DNA of 16,999 bases from CAZVIK01 sp964627045 (GTDB lineage: Bacteria > Acidobacteriota > Terriglobia > Bryobacterales > Bryobacteraceae). The stretch spans positions 1-16,999 of the forward strand of contig CAZVIK010000075.1 in assembly GCA_964627045.1 (NCBI GenBank), in the 5' to 3' direction. Position numbers and translations under genes: made by a program. The notes beneath the pieces were generated by a model, which was given only the letters and a program-made list of their open reading frames with translations, was not told the DNA's origin and did not search any database. This document shows, piece after piece, positions 6,638-14,632 of this stretch. Each line of letters starts with the position of its first letter. Positions within the stretch are counted from its first letter, which is position 1.

Positions 6638-7525
6638 TTAATATTCGCCATCGAGGCACAGCCGGATGTGGTCGTGCGCTTGCCTATTATAGCGGCGCGG
6701 GTTGTCGGTGAATTCCAGTTCCACCGAGATGTTGCCCTGGTAGCCCACGTTCAGAAGCGCCTCAATCACGGCGGTGTAATCGGTGATGCCGCAGCCCGCA
6801 GGCAAGTTGCCCTTGCTGACGGCGTCGTTGTCCTTGAAGTGGACGTTAAAGATGCGTTTGCCACCCAGCATGTGGATCGTCCATTCCGGATCGATGTGCT
6901 GGTCGATCAGGTGGTTGGTGTCCAGCTGGATGCCAAAGTTGTCGTCTCCTACATCCTCCAGCACCTTCAGCATCGCGTGCGGGGTGGAGATCATGCTCAG
7001 CACGAAGCACTCGATCGACATCCGCAGCCCCATCGCCTTGGCGATCTGGAGCGCATTCTTATACTCGCCCACCAGCAGCGCCCAGTCGGCCTGATAATCG
7101 TAGTCCTTCGGCATGTGGAATCCCTGCTTGAGGGCGGGCGCGGCGGGGTTGAACTTCCACATCGTGGCGCCCTGCGGCAGCGGAACCAGCGTCGAAATGA
7201 TCTTGCAGCCGATCCACTTGGCCACGTGCGCGCACTGCTCGAAGTATCTCATGTTCCTCTCGCGCACTTCTTTGGACGGGCTGTTCCAGTCGGCGGACTG
7301 GTACACCATCACGTTGGGCTCAAGCCCGATCGAGCAGGCGTGCTCGCCCAGCGCGCGCGCGTTCTGCTCGGTGAAAAACTCATCCAGCCCCTCGGGCGTA
7401 GCCAGGTAGTCCACCGCCTCAAACCCGATGGAGCGAATTTGGTCGTTGATCTTGATGAGCGAATCCCCGCTGGGCGTGTCCTCCGGAACGGGCGTCCAGC
7501 CCCAGCTGACGTTGGCTATCTTCAT
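6638..7525 (-). CDS. Sugar phosphate isomerase/epimerase-like TIM-barrel protein (xylose isomerase-like AP-endonuclease 2 family)
   Basis: This 295-residue protein belongs to the xylose-isomerase-like TIM-barrel superfamily. Candidate metal ligands fall at the strand ends as expected: Glu172 (SIECF), Asp202 with His205 (LDTNH), His229 (VHFKD) and Glu269 or Glu271 (VELEF). Family members include keto-sugar isomerases and epimerases, inosose dehydratase, and the catalytic subunit of C-glycoside-cleaving lyases. Those enzymes often follow a Gfo/Idh/MocA dehydrogenase that makes a 3-keto sugar, as in this cluster. The start ATG 7525 is preferred (MKIANVSWGW, with AGGAG 10 bases upstream), although the frame is open upstream through a 21-base tandem duplication. 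It sits between two oxidoreductase genes. The fold is clear; the exact reaction is not. Confidence 0.88.
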   Translation of the reverse strand: MKIANVSWGWTPVPEDTPSGDSLIKINDQIRSIGFEAVDYLATPEGLDEFFTEQNARALGEHACSIGLEPNVMVYQSADWNSPSKEVRERNMRYFEQCAHVAKWIGCKIISTLVPLPQGATMWKFNPAAPALKQGFHMPKDYDYQADWALLVGEYKNALQIAKAMGLRMSIECFVLSMISTPHAMLKVLEDVGDDNFGIQLDTNHLIDQHIDPEWTIHMLGGKRIFNVHFKDNDAVSKGNLPAGCGITDYTAVIEALLNVGYQGNISVELEFTDNPRRYNRQAHDHIRLCLDGEY

Positions 7526-7534
7526 ATGTCGTGC

Positions 7535-7576
7535 GCTCCTGTCGCGTTCGTTCATGATTCTGTTGCGTTCGTTCAA
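7535..7576 (-). repeat. 21-bp imperfect tandem duplication
   Basis: On the - strand, TGAACGAACGCAACAGAATC is followed directly by ATGAACGAACGCGACAGGAG: two 21-base units with about four differences. It covers the stop of copy B and the leader of the TIM-barrel gene. Only the second unit has become a good ribosome binding site (AGGAG), and the repeat extends the open frame upstream of the real start. Confidence 0.6.
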
Positions 7577-8694
7577 CCGATCGTCCAGTTGATGTCCCGG
7601 GTGCGCTCCTCCTTGCCGCTGGCGGCCGATCGCACGCCCGCGTCCAGAATCTGCGCGGCAGCGATGTTGGCCTTCAGCGCCAGCAGTTCGTTCAGCGGTT
7701 CGCCGGTGTCCAAGTGGTGCAGCACTTCCTCGGCCAGGTCGGCGCGGCCTTTGGGCAGCGGGAAGTTGTCGACCTCGTACACCTCATCGGGCGTGGTGGA
7801 ATAGCGGCCTTTGTACAGGTTCACCTTCACGTGCTCAAAGTGGTCGCCGTTGTCCAGGATCAGTGCGCCCTTCTCGCCCCACACGATGGGCCCAGACGGA
7901 TAGCCGCTTGAGATAGTGTTCCACGTGCCCTCCAAAATCGCCACCGCCTCCGGGAACTTGACGGTGATGTTGGCGTAGTCCTCGGCGTCGCCGAAGCGAT
8001 GGTTGAAGTTGGCCTTCAGCCCGAACGCGCTCTGCGGCTGGGCGTTCAGGCACCACGCCGCCAACATGCTGCCGTAGCAGCAGTAGTCCAGCATGCTGCC
8101 GCCGCCCGCCGCCGCCTGGTGCCACCACTCGCGGCCCAGCTCCTCGTCGGTCATCACCTGGCCGTAGGAGAACGGCCCCATCGAATCCGCATTGCGGTAC
8201 TGGAACCGGTACGGCTTGCCGATCGCGCCCTCGTCCAGCAGCTTTTTGACCAGGTATGGCCCCTGCTGCCATGCCACGGGCCAGTTGGTGATGATCGAGG
8301 CCTTGCCCAGGCGCGACGCGCGCTCGATCTGGGCCATCTGCTCCATCGTGTAGGCTAGCGGCTTCTCCACGACCGTGTGAATACCCCGCATCAGGATCTC
8401 ACTAATCACCTTGCCGTGGAACGCGTTTTCGCAGTTGCACAGTACGATGTCCGGCTTCCGGTCGAGCAAATCATGATAATCCTCGTACACGTGCTTGATT
8501 GAGCACTGCTCGATGCAGGTCTTCATGTTCACGCCGCGCGTGGAGGGCTCCTGGCTGATCGGCTCCACCAACGGCTTCACGTCGGCGCAGCCGATCCATT
8601 CCACACGTTCGGGCACCTTCAAAAACGGCTTGATTTGATCCAACACGTGCATGTGCGCAAACCCGACGAGACCGATCTTGTACTTCTTGCTCAT
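7573..8694 (-). CDS. Gfo/Idh/MocA-family oxidoreductase, divergent (copy B)
   Basis: This 373-residue protein has the overall Gfo/Idh/MocA layout: an N-terminal nucleotide-binding fold, Glu110-Lys111-Pro112 in VVEKPLAYTM, and an alpha/beta C-terminal domain with GGGSMLDYCCYG near 198-208. Two hallmarks differ from its neighbours. The glycine-rich turn is GLVGFAHMHV (residues 8-17) rather than Gly-x-Gly-x-x-Ala/Gly, and the catalytic Asp-x-Gly-x-His is Asp203-Tyr-Cys-Cys-Tyr207. Subfamilies with Tyr at that last position are known, so it may still be a dehydrogenase or may bind cofactor tightly. The start ATG 8694 has GGAG about 8 bases upstream. It follows copy C by 24 bases and its stop lies in the tandem repeat before the TIM-barrel gene. 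Confidence 0.88.
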   Translation of the reverse strand: MSKKYKIGLVGFAHMHVLDQIKPFLKVPERVEWIGCADVKPLVEPISQEPSTRGVNMKTCIEQCSIKHVYEDYHDLLDRKPDIVLCNCENAFHGKVISEILMRGIHTVVEKPLAYTMEQMAQIERASRLGKASIITNWPVAWQQGPYLVKKLLDEGAIGKPYRFQYRNADSMGPFSYGQVMTDEELGREWWHQAAAGGGSMLDYCCYGSMLAAWCLNAQPQSAFGLKANFNHRFGDAEDYANITVKFPEAVAILEGTWNTISSGYPSGPIVWGEKGALILDNGDHFEHVKVNLYKGRYSTTPDEVYEVDNFPLPKGRADLAEEVLHHLDTGEPLNELLALKANIAAAQILDAGVRSAASGKEERTRDINWTIG

Positions 8695-8718
8695 TGCTCT
8701 GTCTCCTCTACCAATTCA

Positions 8719-9807
8719 TCAAAATGTGGTGTGCAGCGGCACAATTCTCGCGCTCTCAATCGCCTCGGGGATGGTGCACATGATCTCGATGACGTGGCGC
8801 GCGTGCTCGGGCGGCAACCCCACGGGGCGGTCCTGCTCGATTGCGTGCACCAAATCCTGCACCACCATGCACTGGAAGAAGTCCTGCTCGGACGCCGGGA
8901 TGTCCCACTCCATCGGCTGAATCCAGCCGCGGATGCCGCGCTCCGGCGCGTCCACGTATACGTCCAGTGGCATCCAGTTGCCGTTCTCCACGAACGAGAT
9001 CGTGCCCTTCGTGCCGAAGATCTCCATCTGCGGCGCACGCGACGCCTTCTCGCAGAACCCGGACTCCACCACCGCCATCTGGCGCGGGCCGTAGTCCAGC
9101 GTGATGATGTAGTTGTCGTACAGCTGGTCGGCCTGAATCTGCATGCCGTCAAAGCTGCCGGAGCGCACGGTGCGCACGGGCTCCGAAATCTTGGCCATGC
9201 AGCCCACGGCCTTGGCCGGGCCCAGGATGCCGGTGGTCATCGTCAGCGCATGCACGCCCATGTCATACAGCGCGCCGCTGCCCGGGCGGTGGAACCACGT
9301 GGGGTCGGCGGTGCGGAACTGAAAATACTCCGGCCCGCCGTGGCAACTGTTGGCGTGCACCTTCATGACCTCGCCGATGCAGCCGTCCTGAATCAGCTTC
9401 TTGGCGTAGCGGATGTCGGGCCTGAGCATGTGGATGGGCGAGGCGGTGTACTTCACACCCGCCGCCTTCGCGGCCTCGATCTGCTCCGTCACCTCATCCA
9501 CCGTCAGCGCCACCGGCTTTTGGGAATACAGATGCTTCCCGGCCCGAAGCGTCTTCATGTTGATCTCGTGGTGCGCGGGGATGGACGTGGTGTTCATCAA
9601 AATCTCAAAATCGCACTGCGCAAGCAGCTCGTCGATGCTCGCGTACCACGCAGGCACCCCAAACTTCTCGGCGTACGCCTGGGCGCGCTCGGGCACGATG
9701 TCCGTCACGGACACAATCTCGATCTCCGGGATGCGCTTGGCCTTCGCCAGGTACGTGTTGTCCGCAATGGAGCCACAGCCGATCAGGGCCACCTTCCACT
9801 TCTTCAC
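8719..9807 (-). CDS. Gfo/Idh/MocA-family oxidoreductase (copy C)
   Basis: This 362-residue oxidoreductase has a proper Rossmann turn, Gly10-Cys-Gly-Ser-Ile-Ala. The motif that is normally Glu-Lys-Pro reads Gln96-Lys97-Pro98 (LYSQKPVAL), keeping the catalytic Lys. The C-terminal Asp182-Met-Gly-Val-His186 is intact. It should therefore be a working NAD(P)-dependent dehydrogenase or reductase of a sugar-like substrate. The start codon is GTG at 9807, with AGAGG about 9 bases upstream. It lies 39 bases after the second permease gene and 24 before copy B, firmly within the operon. Three different family members in one cluster suggest successive oxidation and reduction steps or several related substrates. 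Confidence 0.92.
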   Translation of the reverse strand: MKKWKVALIGCGSIADNTYLAKAKRIPEIEIVSVTDIVPERAQAYAEKFGVPAWYASIDELLAQCDFEILMNTTSIPAHHEINMKTLRAGKHLYSQKPVALTVDEVTEQIEAAKAAGVKYTASPIHMLRPDIRYAKKLIQDGCIGEVMKVHANSCHGGPEYFQFRTADPTWFHRPGSGALYDMGVHALTMTTGILGPAKAVGCMAKISEPVRTVRSGSFDGMQIQADQLYDNYIITLDYGPRQMAVVESGFCEKASRAPQMEIFGTKGTISFVENGNWMPLDVYVDAPERGIRGWIQPMEWDIPASEQDFFQCMVVQDLVHAIEQDRPVGLPPEHARHVIEIMCTIPEAIESARIVPLHTTF

Positions 9808-9846
9808 AGGTCGTTACCTCTCTTCTTGTATGTGTTGACAGATCCT

Positions 9847-10667
<821 letters not shown>

Positions 10668-10671
<4 letters not shown>

Positions 10672-11579
10672 GCCAGCTCCTCCTTCCGCCTTCCGATCAC
10701 CTCGCGCGCCAGCGACAGAGAGAAGATGATCAGGAACAGCACCACGGCCGCCGCGCTACCATAGCCCATTTCCATGTAGTTGAAGGAGTTGCTGTACAGG
10801 AACGTAACCAGCGTGCTGGTGGCGCCGGACGGCGAGCCCAGCGGCGATTGCCGGGACACCGCCTTGATCTGGTCAAACAGCTGGAACGCGTTGATCATGC
10901 CGAACATCAGCACCAGATAGGTGGTGTTTTTGATCAGCGGTATGGTGATGCGCGTGATCTGCTGCCAGGTGTTGGCGCCGTCCACGCGCGAAGCCTCGTA
11001 GATCTCGGACGAGATGCCCTGAAGCCCGCTCAGATAGATGACCATATAATAGCCCAGTTGCTGCCAGATGTACACGATGATGATGAACATCAGCGCGTAC
11101 TTCCCGTTGGCGAACCAGCTGACATTGTCGCATCCAGCAAGCATGAAGATTCGGGTTCCGATGCCGCCTTTGATGAAGAAATACATGAAGAACACCGTGA
11201 CGGCCAGCGAAGAAATGTTGCTGGGCATGTAGCAGACGGTCCGAAAGAACGTCTTGCCTCGAATGTTGGCGTTCAACATCAGTGCGATTCCGAGCGCCAT
11301 CACCGACTGCACCGGCACGATGATCGCCACCATCAGAAAGCTGTGCTTCAGCGCCTCATAGAACGCCGGGTCCTGAAACAGCCGCACATAATTGGCGAAC
11401 CCGATGAATTCGCTGGCGTCCGGTTTTACGAAGCTGTAGTTGTAAAAGCTGAGCGAGAGCGCACGCACCGTGGGATAGAAGAACCACAGCAGCCACCAGA
11501 TGGCCGCGGGCGCGAACAGGATCAGTCCCGCACGCTTCTCGTCCCTGGGTATCCTTAGAGCCCTTGGTTGATTGGTCAC
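10668..11579 (-). CDS. ABC sugar transporter permease (MalF-type, CUT1 family)
   Basis: This 303-residue membrane protein is the partner permease. Hydrophobic segments begin soon after a short basic N-terminus (GLILFAPAAIWWLLWFFYP), and the EAA loop is EASRVDGANTWQQITRITIP with Glu about residue 195. The open frame continues 19 codons further upstream to an ATG, but those codons fall in the strong intergenic hairpin. The GTG at 11579 has a good GGGAG about 8 bases before it, so GTG is chosen as the start. The gene ends with the ATGA overlap into the MalG-type permease. It imports the same carbohydrate as the binding protein upstream. Confidence 0.95.
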
Positions 11580-11602
11580 ACCGCCATCTCCCTCGGTTAT
11601 CA

Positions 11603-11642
11603 GGCAAAATGGGCACATTCCGAAGAGCGTACCCATTTTGCC
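11603..11642 (-). promoter_or_regulatory. Strong intergenic hairpin between binding-protein and permease genes
   Basis: GGCAAAATGGGCAC (11603-11616) and GTACCCATTTTGCC (11629-11642) form a 14-bp stem with one mismatch and a 12-base loop. It lies in the 99-base gap after the binding-protein stop and before the permease start. No T run follows in the direction of transcription, so it is not a standard full terminator. In sugar ABC operons such structures commonly protect the 3' end of the binding-protein message and lower expression of the membrane proteins; that role is inferred here. Confidence 0.65.
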
Positions 11643-11678
11643 AATTGTTTCTCGTGTCCGATAGAGTTTAGGCTCTGA

Positions 11679-12896
11679 TTACTTAGGGGCGAACTGCTGC
11701 TGCAGCCGGGCGACGATCTCGGCACCCGTGGCGGCGCTGTGGTTGAACAGCACGTCTTCCATCTCAAAGATCAGCGCGTCCGCGAACTTCTTGCTCTCGG
11801 CCGGATAGCCGAATCCGCTGCACAGCTCGATACGGTCGAGCAGTGACACGAACTGCGGGTTCACATCAGAGAACTCCTCGTAGCGGTCCTTCATGGACAG
11901 CACGTAGCCCACGCTCAGCATCCGGTCCTGCAAGGTCTTGTTGCCGGCCATGTAGTTGATGACTTTTGCGGTCAGCGCCTCGTTCTGGCCGTTCTTCAGC
12001 ACCACCAGCGTATCGGTGTGGATTGTGCCGGATGCTTTCACGCCCTCGGCGTTCGGGATGGGCAGGAACTTCAGCTTCAGGTCGGGCGCGGTCTCCTTGG
12101 CATCGCCGTTGACCCAGGTGCCGCCGGTGGACATGGCCGCGTTGCCCGCGATCAGCACGGCGCCGTCATAGGAAGCGCCCAGCTCCTTCGGGGTCACAAC
12201 ATAGCCCTGCTTGTAGGCGTCGATGATGTACTGCAGCGCAGCCGCATTCTGGGGGGAGTCGATCGTCTCACCGAAGCCCCAGCCGCCGCCGAACGACAGC
12301 ACGTACTGCGTGAAGTGGAACTCCTGCGTGTTGAAGCACAGACCGGGCATGTCAAGCTTCTCCTTGAACACCTTGCAGATCTCGAGCACGTCCTGCCATG
12401 TCGAGGGATAATCTTCTTCGGTCAGTCCTGCCTGCTCCCACAGATCCAGATTCAGGATGAAGCTGGCGGGGGTCTGGGTCACCGGAATGCCGTACATGCC
12501 GCCGTTCACTTCCCAGATCTTTTTGGGCGCGTCCATGATGTTGTCCAGCACCGTGATCGAGCCGTCAGCGATGTAGGGTGTCAGGTCCACGAACAGATCG
12601 TTGTTGATGAATTGGAGATACATCTCGTTGGTGCAGCGGATGAAATCGGGCGCGGTGCCCGCCGCGATCTGCGCGGGCAGGTTGTTCCAGAAGTCGGCAT
12701 CCGACGGGTAGGTCTGGCTCACCAGTTCCACGTTCATGTCGGCCAGAATTTCCTCGGATACCTTGGAGATATGGTAGTCCCGCTCCGATTCGCCCCACTG
12801 GCCCATCGTAATCTGGACGGGCCTCTCCGCCAGACCGGGAACCGCACTCATACCGAGCGCCAACACCAGAACCAAGGCAAACAGCTTCCTCGCCAT
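11679..12896 (-). CDS. Extracellular solute-binding protein of a sugar ABC transporter (SBP family 1)
   Basis: This 405-residue exported binding protein has a clear signal peptide: Met-Ala-Arg-Lys, then a hydrophobic core LFALVLVLALGMSAV, then Pro-Gly-Leu-Ala with likely cleavage after residue 23. There is no lipobox cysteine. The mature part has the family-1 carbohydrate-binding pattern: an early VQITMGQWG strand, PAQIAAGTAPDFI near 75-85, MYGIPVTQTPASFILNLDLW in the hinge region, and the later GNAAMSTGGTW segment. ATG 12896 is preceded by AGGAGGAG. It is the first gene of the transport and enzyme unit, behind the promoter at 12942-12971. The ligand is probably a carbohydrate or related compound. 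Without a lipobox it would be secreted or held by partner contacts rather than lipid-anchored. Confidence 0.94.
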   Translation of the reverse strand: MARKLFALVLVLALGMSAVPGLAERPVQITMGQWGESERDYHISKVSEEILADMNVELVSQTYPSDADFWNNLPAQIAAGTAPDFIRCTNEMYLQFINNDLFVDLTPYIADGSITVLDNIMDAPKKIWEVNGGMYGIPVTQTPASFILNLDLWEQAGLTEEDYPSTWQDVLEICKVFKEKLDMPGLCFNTQEFHFTQYVLSFGGGWGFGETIDSPQNAAALQYIIDAYKQGYVVTPKELGASYDGAVLIAGNAAMSTGGTWVNGDAKETAPDLKLKFLPIPNAEGVKASGTIHTDTLVVLKNGQNEALTAKVINYMAGNKTLQDRMLSVGYVLSMKDRYEEFSDVNPQFVSLLDRIELCSGFGYPAESKKFADALIFEMEDVLFNHSAATGAEIVARLQQQFAPK

Positions 12897-12941
12897 TTGT
12901 GTCTCCTCCTTCTACTTTGTCTGGGAATAAACGGCTGTTTT

Positions 12942-12971
12942 ATCATAGCACAGCACGTGCAAACTGGGCAA
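12942..12971 (-). promoter_or_regulatory. Candidate sigma-A promoter of the transporter/enzyme operon
   Basis: On the - strand, TTGCCC (12971-12966) and TATGAT (12947-12942) are separated by 18 bases, a fair -35 and a good -10. The start would fall near 12935, about 38 bases before the binding-protein ATG, leaving room for AGGAGG. The spacer holds the perfect 8-bp palindrome GCACGTGC (12953-12960), and AAACGGCTGTTT (12929-12940), a near-palindrome, overlaps the expected start point. Either could be an operator. Confidence 0.55.
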
Positions 12972-12978
12972 TTTAGTG

Positions 12979-13006
12979 AATTGACTATGTCTTTGCTCAA
13001 ATTGAC
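12979..13006 (-). promoter_or_regulatory. Pair of direct repeats upstream of the promoter; candidate response-regulator site
   Basis: GTCAATT occurs on the - strand at 13006-13000 and again at 12985-12979, exactly 21 bases (two helical turns) apart. The nearer copy ends 7 bases before the -35. AraC-type activators bind as dimers to direct repeats with this spacing next to the -35. The neighbouring gene encodes an AraC-type response regulator, so this is its most likely target. The repeat is seen; the binding is inferred. Confidence 0.45.
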
Positions 13007-13053
13007 ATCCGGTGGCACGGCGGGCGCGCCAAGTCAACGCAGGCAAGGAAAGT

Positions 13054-13066
13054 ACCCGCGCCGGGT
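13054..13066 (-). terminator. Weak hairpin after the response-regulator gene
   Basis: On the - strand, ACCCG-GCG-CGGGT forms a compact 5-bp stem 30 bases after the regulator stop, followed by ACTTTCCTT. This is a poor T run, so it is at most a weak terminator separating the regulatory genes from the transporter operon. Confidence 0.3.
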
Positions 13067-13096
13067 CAATATTGTTTCATTTGTGGGTGGATACAC

Positions 13097-14632
13097 TCAT
13101 TCAGCGCCGCCGTTTTTGTATTCGATCGGGGTCATGTGCACCAGCTTTTTGAACGTCACGTTGAAGTGCGTGGTGTTTTTGAAGCCCACACTGAGCGCCA
13201 CGTCGTACATCTTCATGTCGCTCAGGCGGATCAGCTGCTTGGCGCGCTCGATCCGCTGCGCGTTCAGGTACTCGTGCAGCGGCAGGTTCATCCCGCGCGA
13301 GAACACCCGGCACAGGTGGGATTTGTTGACGTGCAGCGCCCGCGCGATGCTTTGAAGCGAGATGTCGTCTCGGTAGTGCAGCTGGATGTGGCGCACCGTC
13401 TCCTCCACCAGCGCGCTGCGCTTCTCGCCGCCGCGCTCGGCAGAAGCGGTGCCCGCGATGGCCTCGTCCAACTGTGCGAGAAACGCATCGGCGTCCTCGG
13501 AGGACAGCAGCGCCTCGATGTCCGCGCCGTGCTTTTGCAGGTCGGCCAGCCGTAGCATGTTCCGAATGCAGTTGAACACCAGCCCCGCGTCGAACACCTG
13601 CTCCCGGGCCATCTGTTGGCACACCTCGACCAGCCGCCTTATGGTGGGCTGCACGCGGCACAGGTCGCGCTCCAGCGATCGCGCGTACAGCTCATGCATC
13701 AGCTGGTACACCTGCTCGCTGTGCAGCACGTCCGCCTCCTCCTGATAGGCACGCACGGGCCGCGGGTCAAAGAAGTGCAGTCGAAGCGCGATGGCCGCCT
13801 CCTGTATGCCCCGCTCCAACCCGTCCGGTAGCGGCACGGCGCGGCCCAGCCCCGCCCAGATGTCCAGGTTCATGTAGCTGTTCAGCATGCTGCGAAGCCC
13901 CTGTATCCGCCGTTCCACGTCTGGCACAGAGGGTTCCTCGCCGCCCAGGAACAGCAGCAGATAGCCGTTGTCGTCGTAGCAATATACCTTCACCGCGAGC
14001 CCCGGCACCGTGCGTGCCCACTCCTGGCAGAACCCGGTTACGCGGCTCTGCAGCACCACCATCTGCTCGCCCTCGTACCGCCCGATCAGGCTTTGGTGAT
14101 CCTTTACGGAGAACGCCGCGCACAAAGCCCAGGCATGTCCCTCGCACAGGTGCTGGCGCTCCTCCGGGGCTGTGGGCTTGCCCTGCATAATGCGCCGGAT
14201 GGTCCGCTCGGCGCCCGGCGCGCCGTCCTCCACCGGGGATGGCTGTCCCTTGCCCAGAAGAATGTCGCCCTTGAGCGATTCCAGCAGCTCAATGATGCTT
14301 TGGGCGTCCACCTCGTTCTTCAGCACGTAGCGGATTGCGCCGTAGCGCATCGACTGGCGCACGTAGTCAAAGTCGTCGTGGCAGCTCAGGATCACCACGT
14401 GGCAGTTCGCGCCACGCGCGCGAACCTCCTTCAGCAGCGATATGCCGTCCATGCCGGGCATGGCGATGTCCAGAAACACCAGATCGGGCGCCTTGTCCAG
14501 GATCAGCCGCAGCCCGGCGTCGCCGTCAGCCGCCTCACCGATCACGGTGTAGCCGTGCTCTTTCCAGTTGACGGATGAGCGGATGCCCAGCCGCACCAGG
14601 TTTTCATCGTCAATGATCGCCACTCGAATCAT
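13097..14632 (-). CDS. YesN-type response regulator with AraC DNA-binding domain
   Basis: This 511-residue regulator has an N-terminal receiver domain (about residues 1-120) with the acidic pair Asp8-Asp9, the phospho-acceptor Asp55 in VFLDIAMPGMDG, and Lys105 in YVLKNEVDA. A long middle region of no clear motif follows. The C-terminal ~100 residues are an AraC-type double helix-turn-helix, with the second helix-turn-helix and signature in DVALSVGFKNTTHFNVTFKK and the ending MTPIEYK. Its start ATG overlaps the end of the sensor-kinase gene by 23 bases, and GGAGGGG lies before it, so the two are coupled. Phosphorylation by the kinase should let it activate the operon just downstream, probably through the 21-bp-spaced repeats at 12979-13006. 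Confidence 0.96.
   Translation of the reverse strand: MIRVAIIDDENLVRLGIRSSVNWKEHGYTVIGEAADGDAGLRLILDKAPDLVFLDIAMPGMDGISLLKEVRARGANCHVVILSCHDDFDYVRQSMRYGAIRYVLKNEVDAQSIIELLESLKGDILLGKGQPSPVEDGAPGAERTIRRIMQGKPTAPEERQHLCEGHAWALCAAFSVKDHQSLIGRYEGEQMVVLQSRVTGFCQEWARTVPGLAVKVYCYDDNGYLLLFLGGEEPSVPDVERRIQGLRSMLNSYMNLDIWAGLGRAVPLPDGLERGIQEAAIALRLHFFDPRPVRAYQEEADVLHSEQVYQLMHELYARSLERDLCRVQPTIRRLVEVCQQMAREQVFDAGLVFNCIRNMLRLADLQKHGADIEALLSSEDADAFLAQLDEAIAGTASAERGGEKRSALVEETVRHIQLHYRDDISLQSIARALHVNKSHLCRVFSRGMNLPLHEYLNAQRIERAKQLIRLSDMKMYDVALSVGFKNTTHFNVTFKKLVHMTPIEYKNGGAE

Noticed and set aside
5515..9807. myo-Inositol catabolic (iol) operon
   Set aside because: Gfo/Idh/MocA and TIM-barrel proteins occur there too, but the other iol genes are absent and a GRE is not part of that pathway.
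12929..12940. Catabolite-repression (cre) site at AAACGGCTGTTT
   Set aside because: Only about half of the cre consensus matches; kept only as a possible near-palindromic operator.
12018..13355. Long + strand open frame opposite the binding protein and promoter region
   Set aside because: It crosses the regulatory gap and the regulator end without any recognisable domain.
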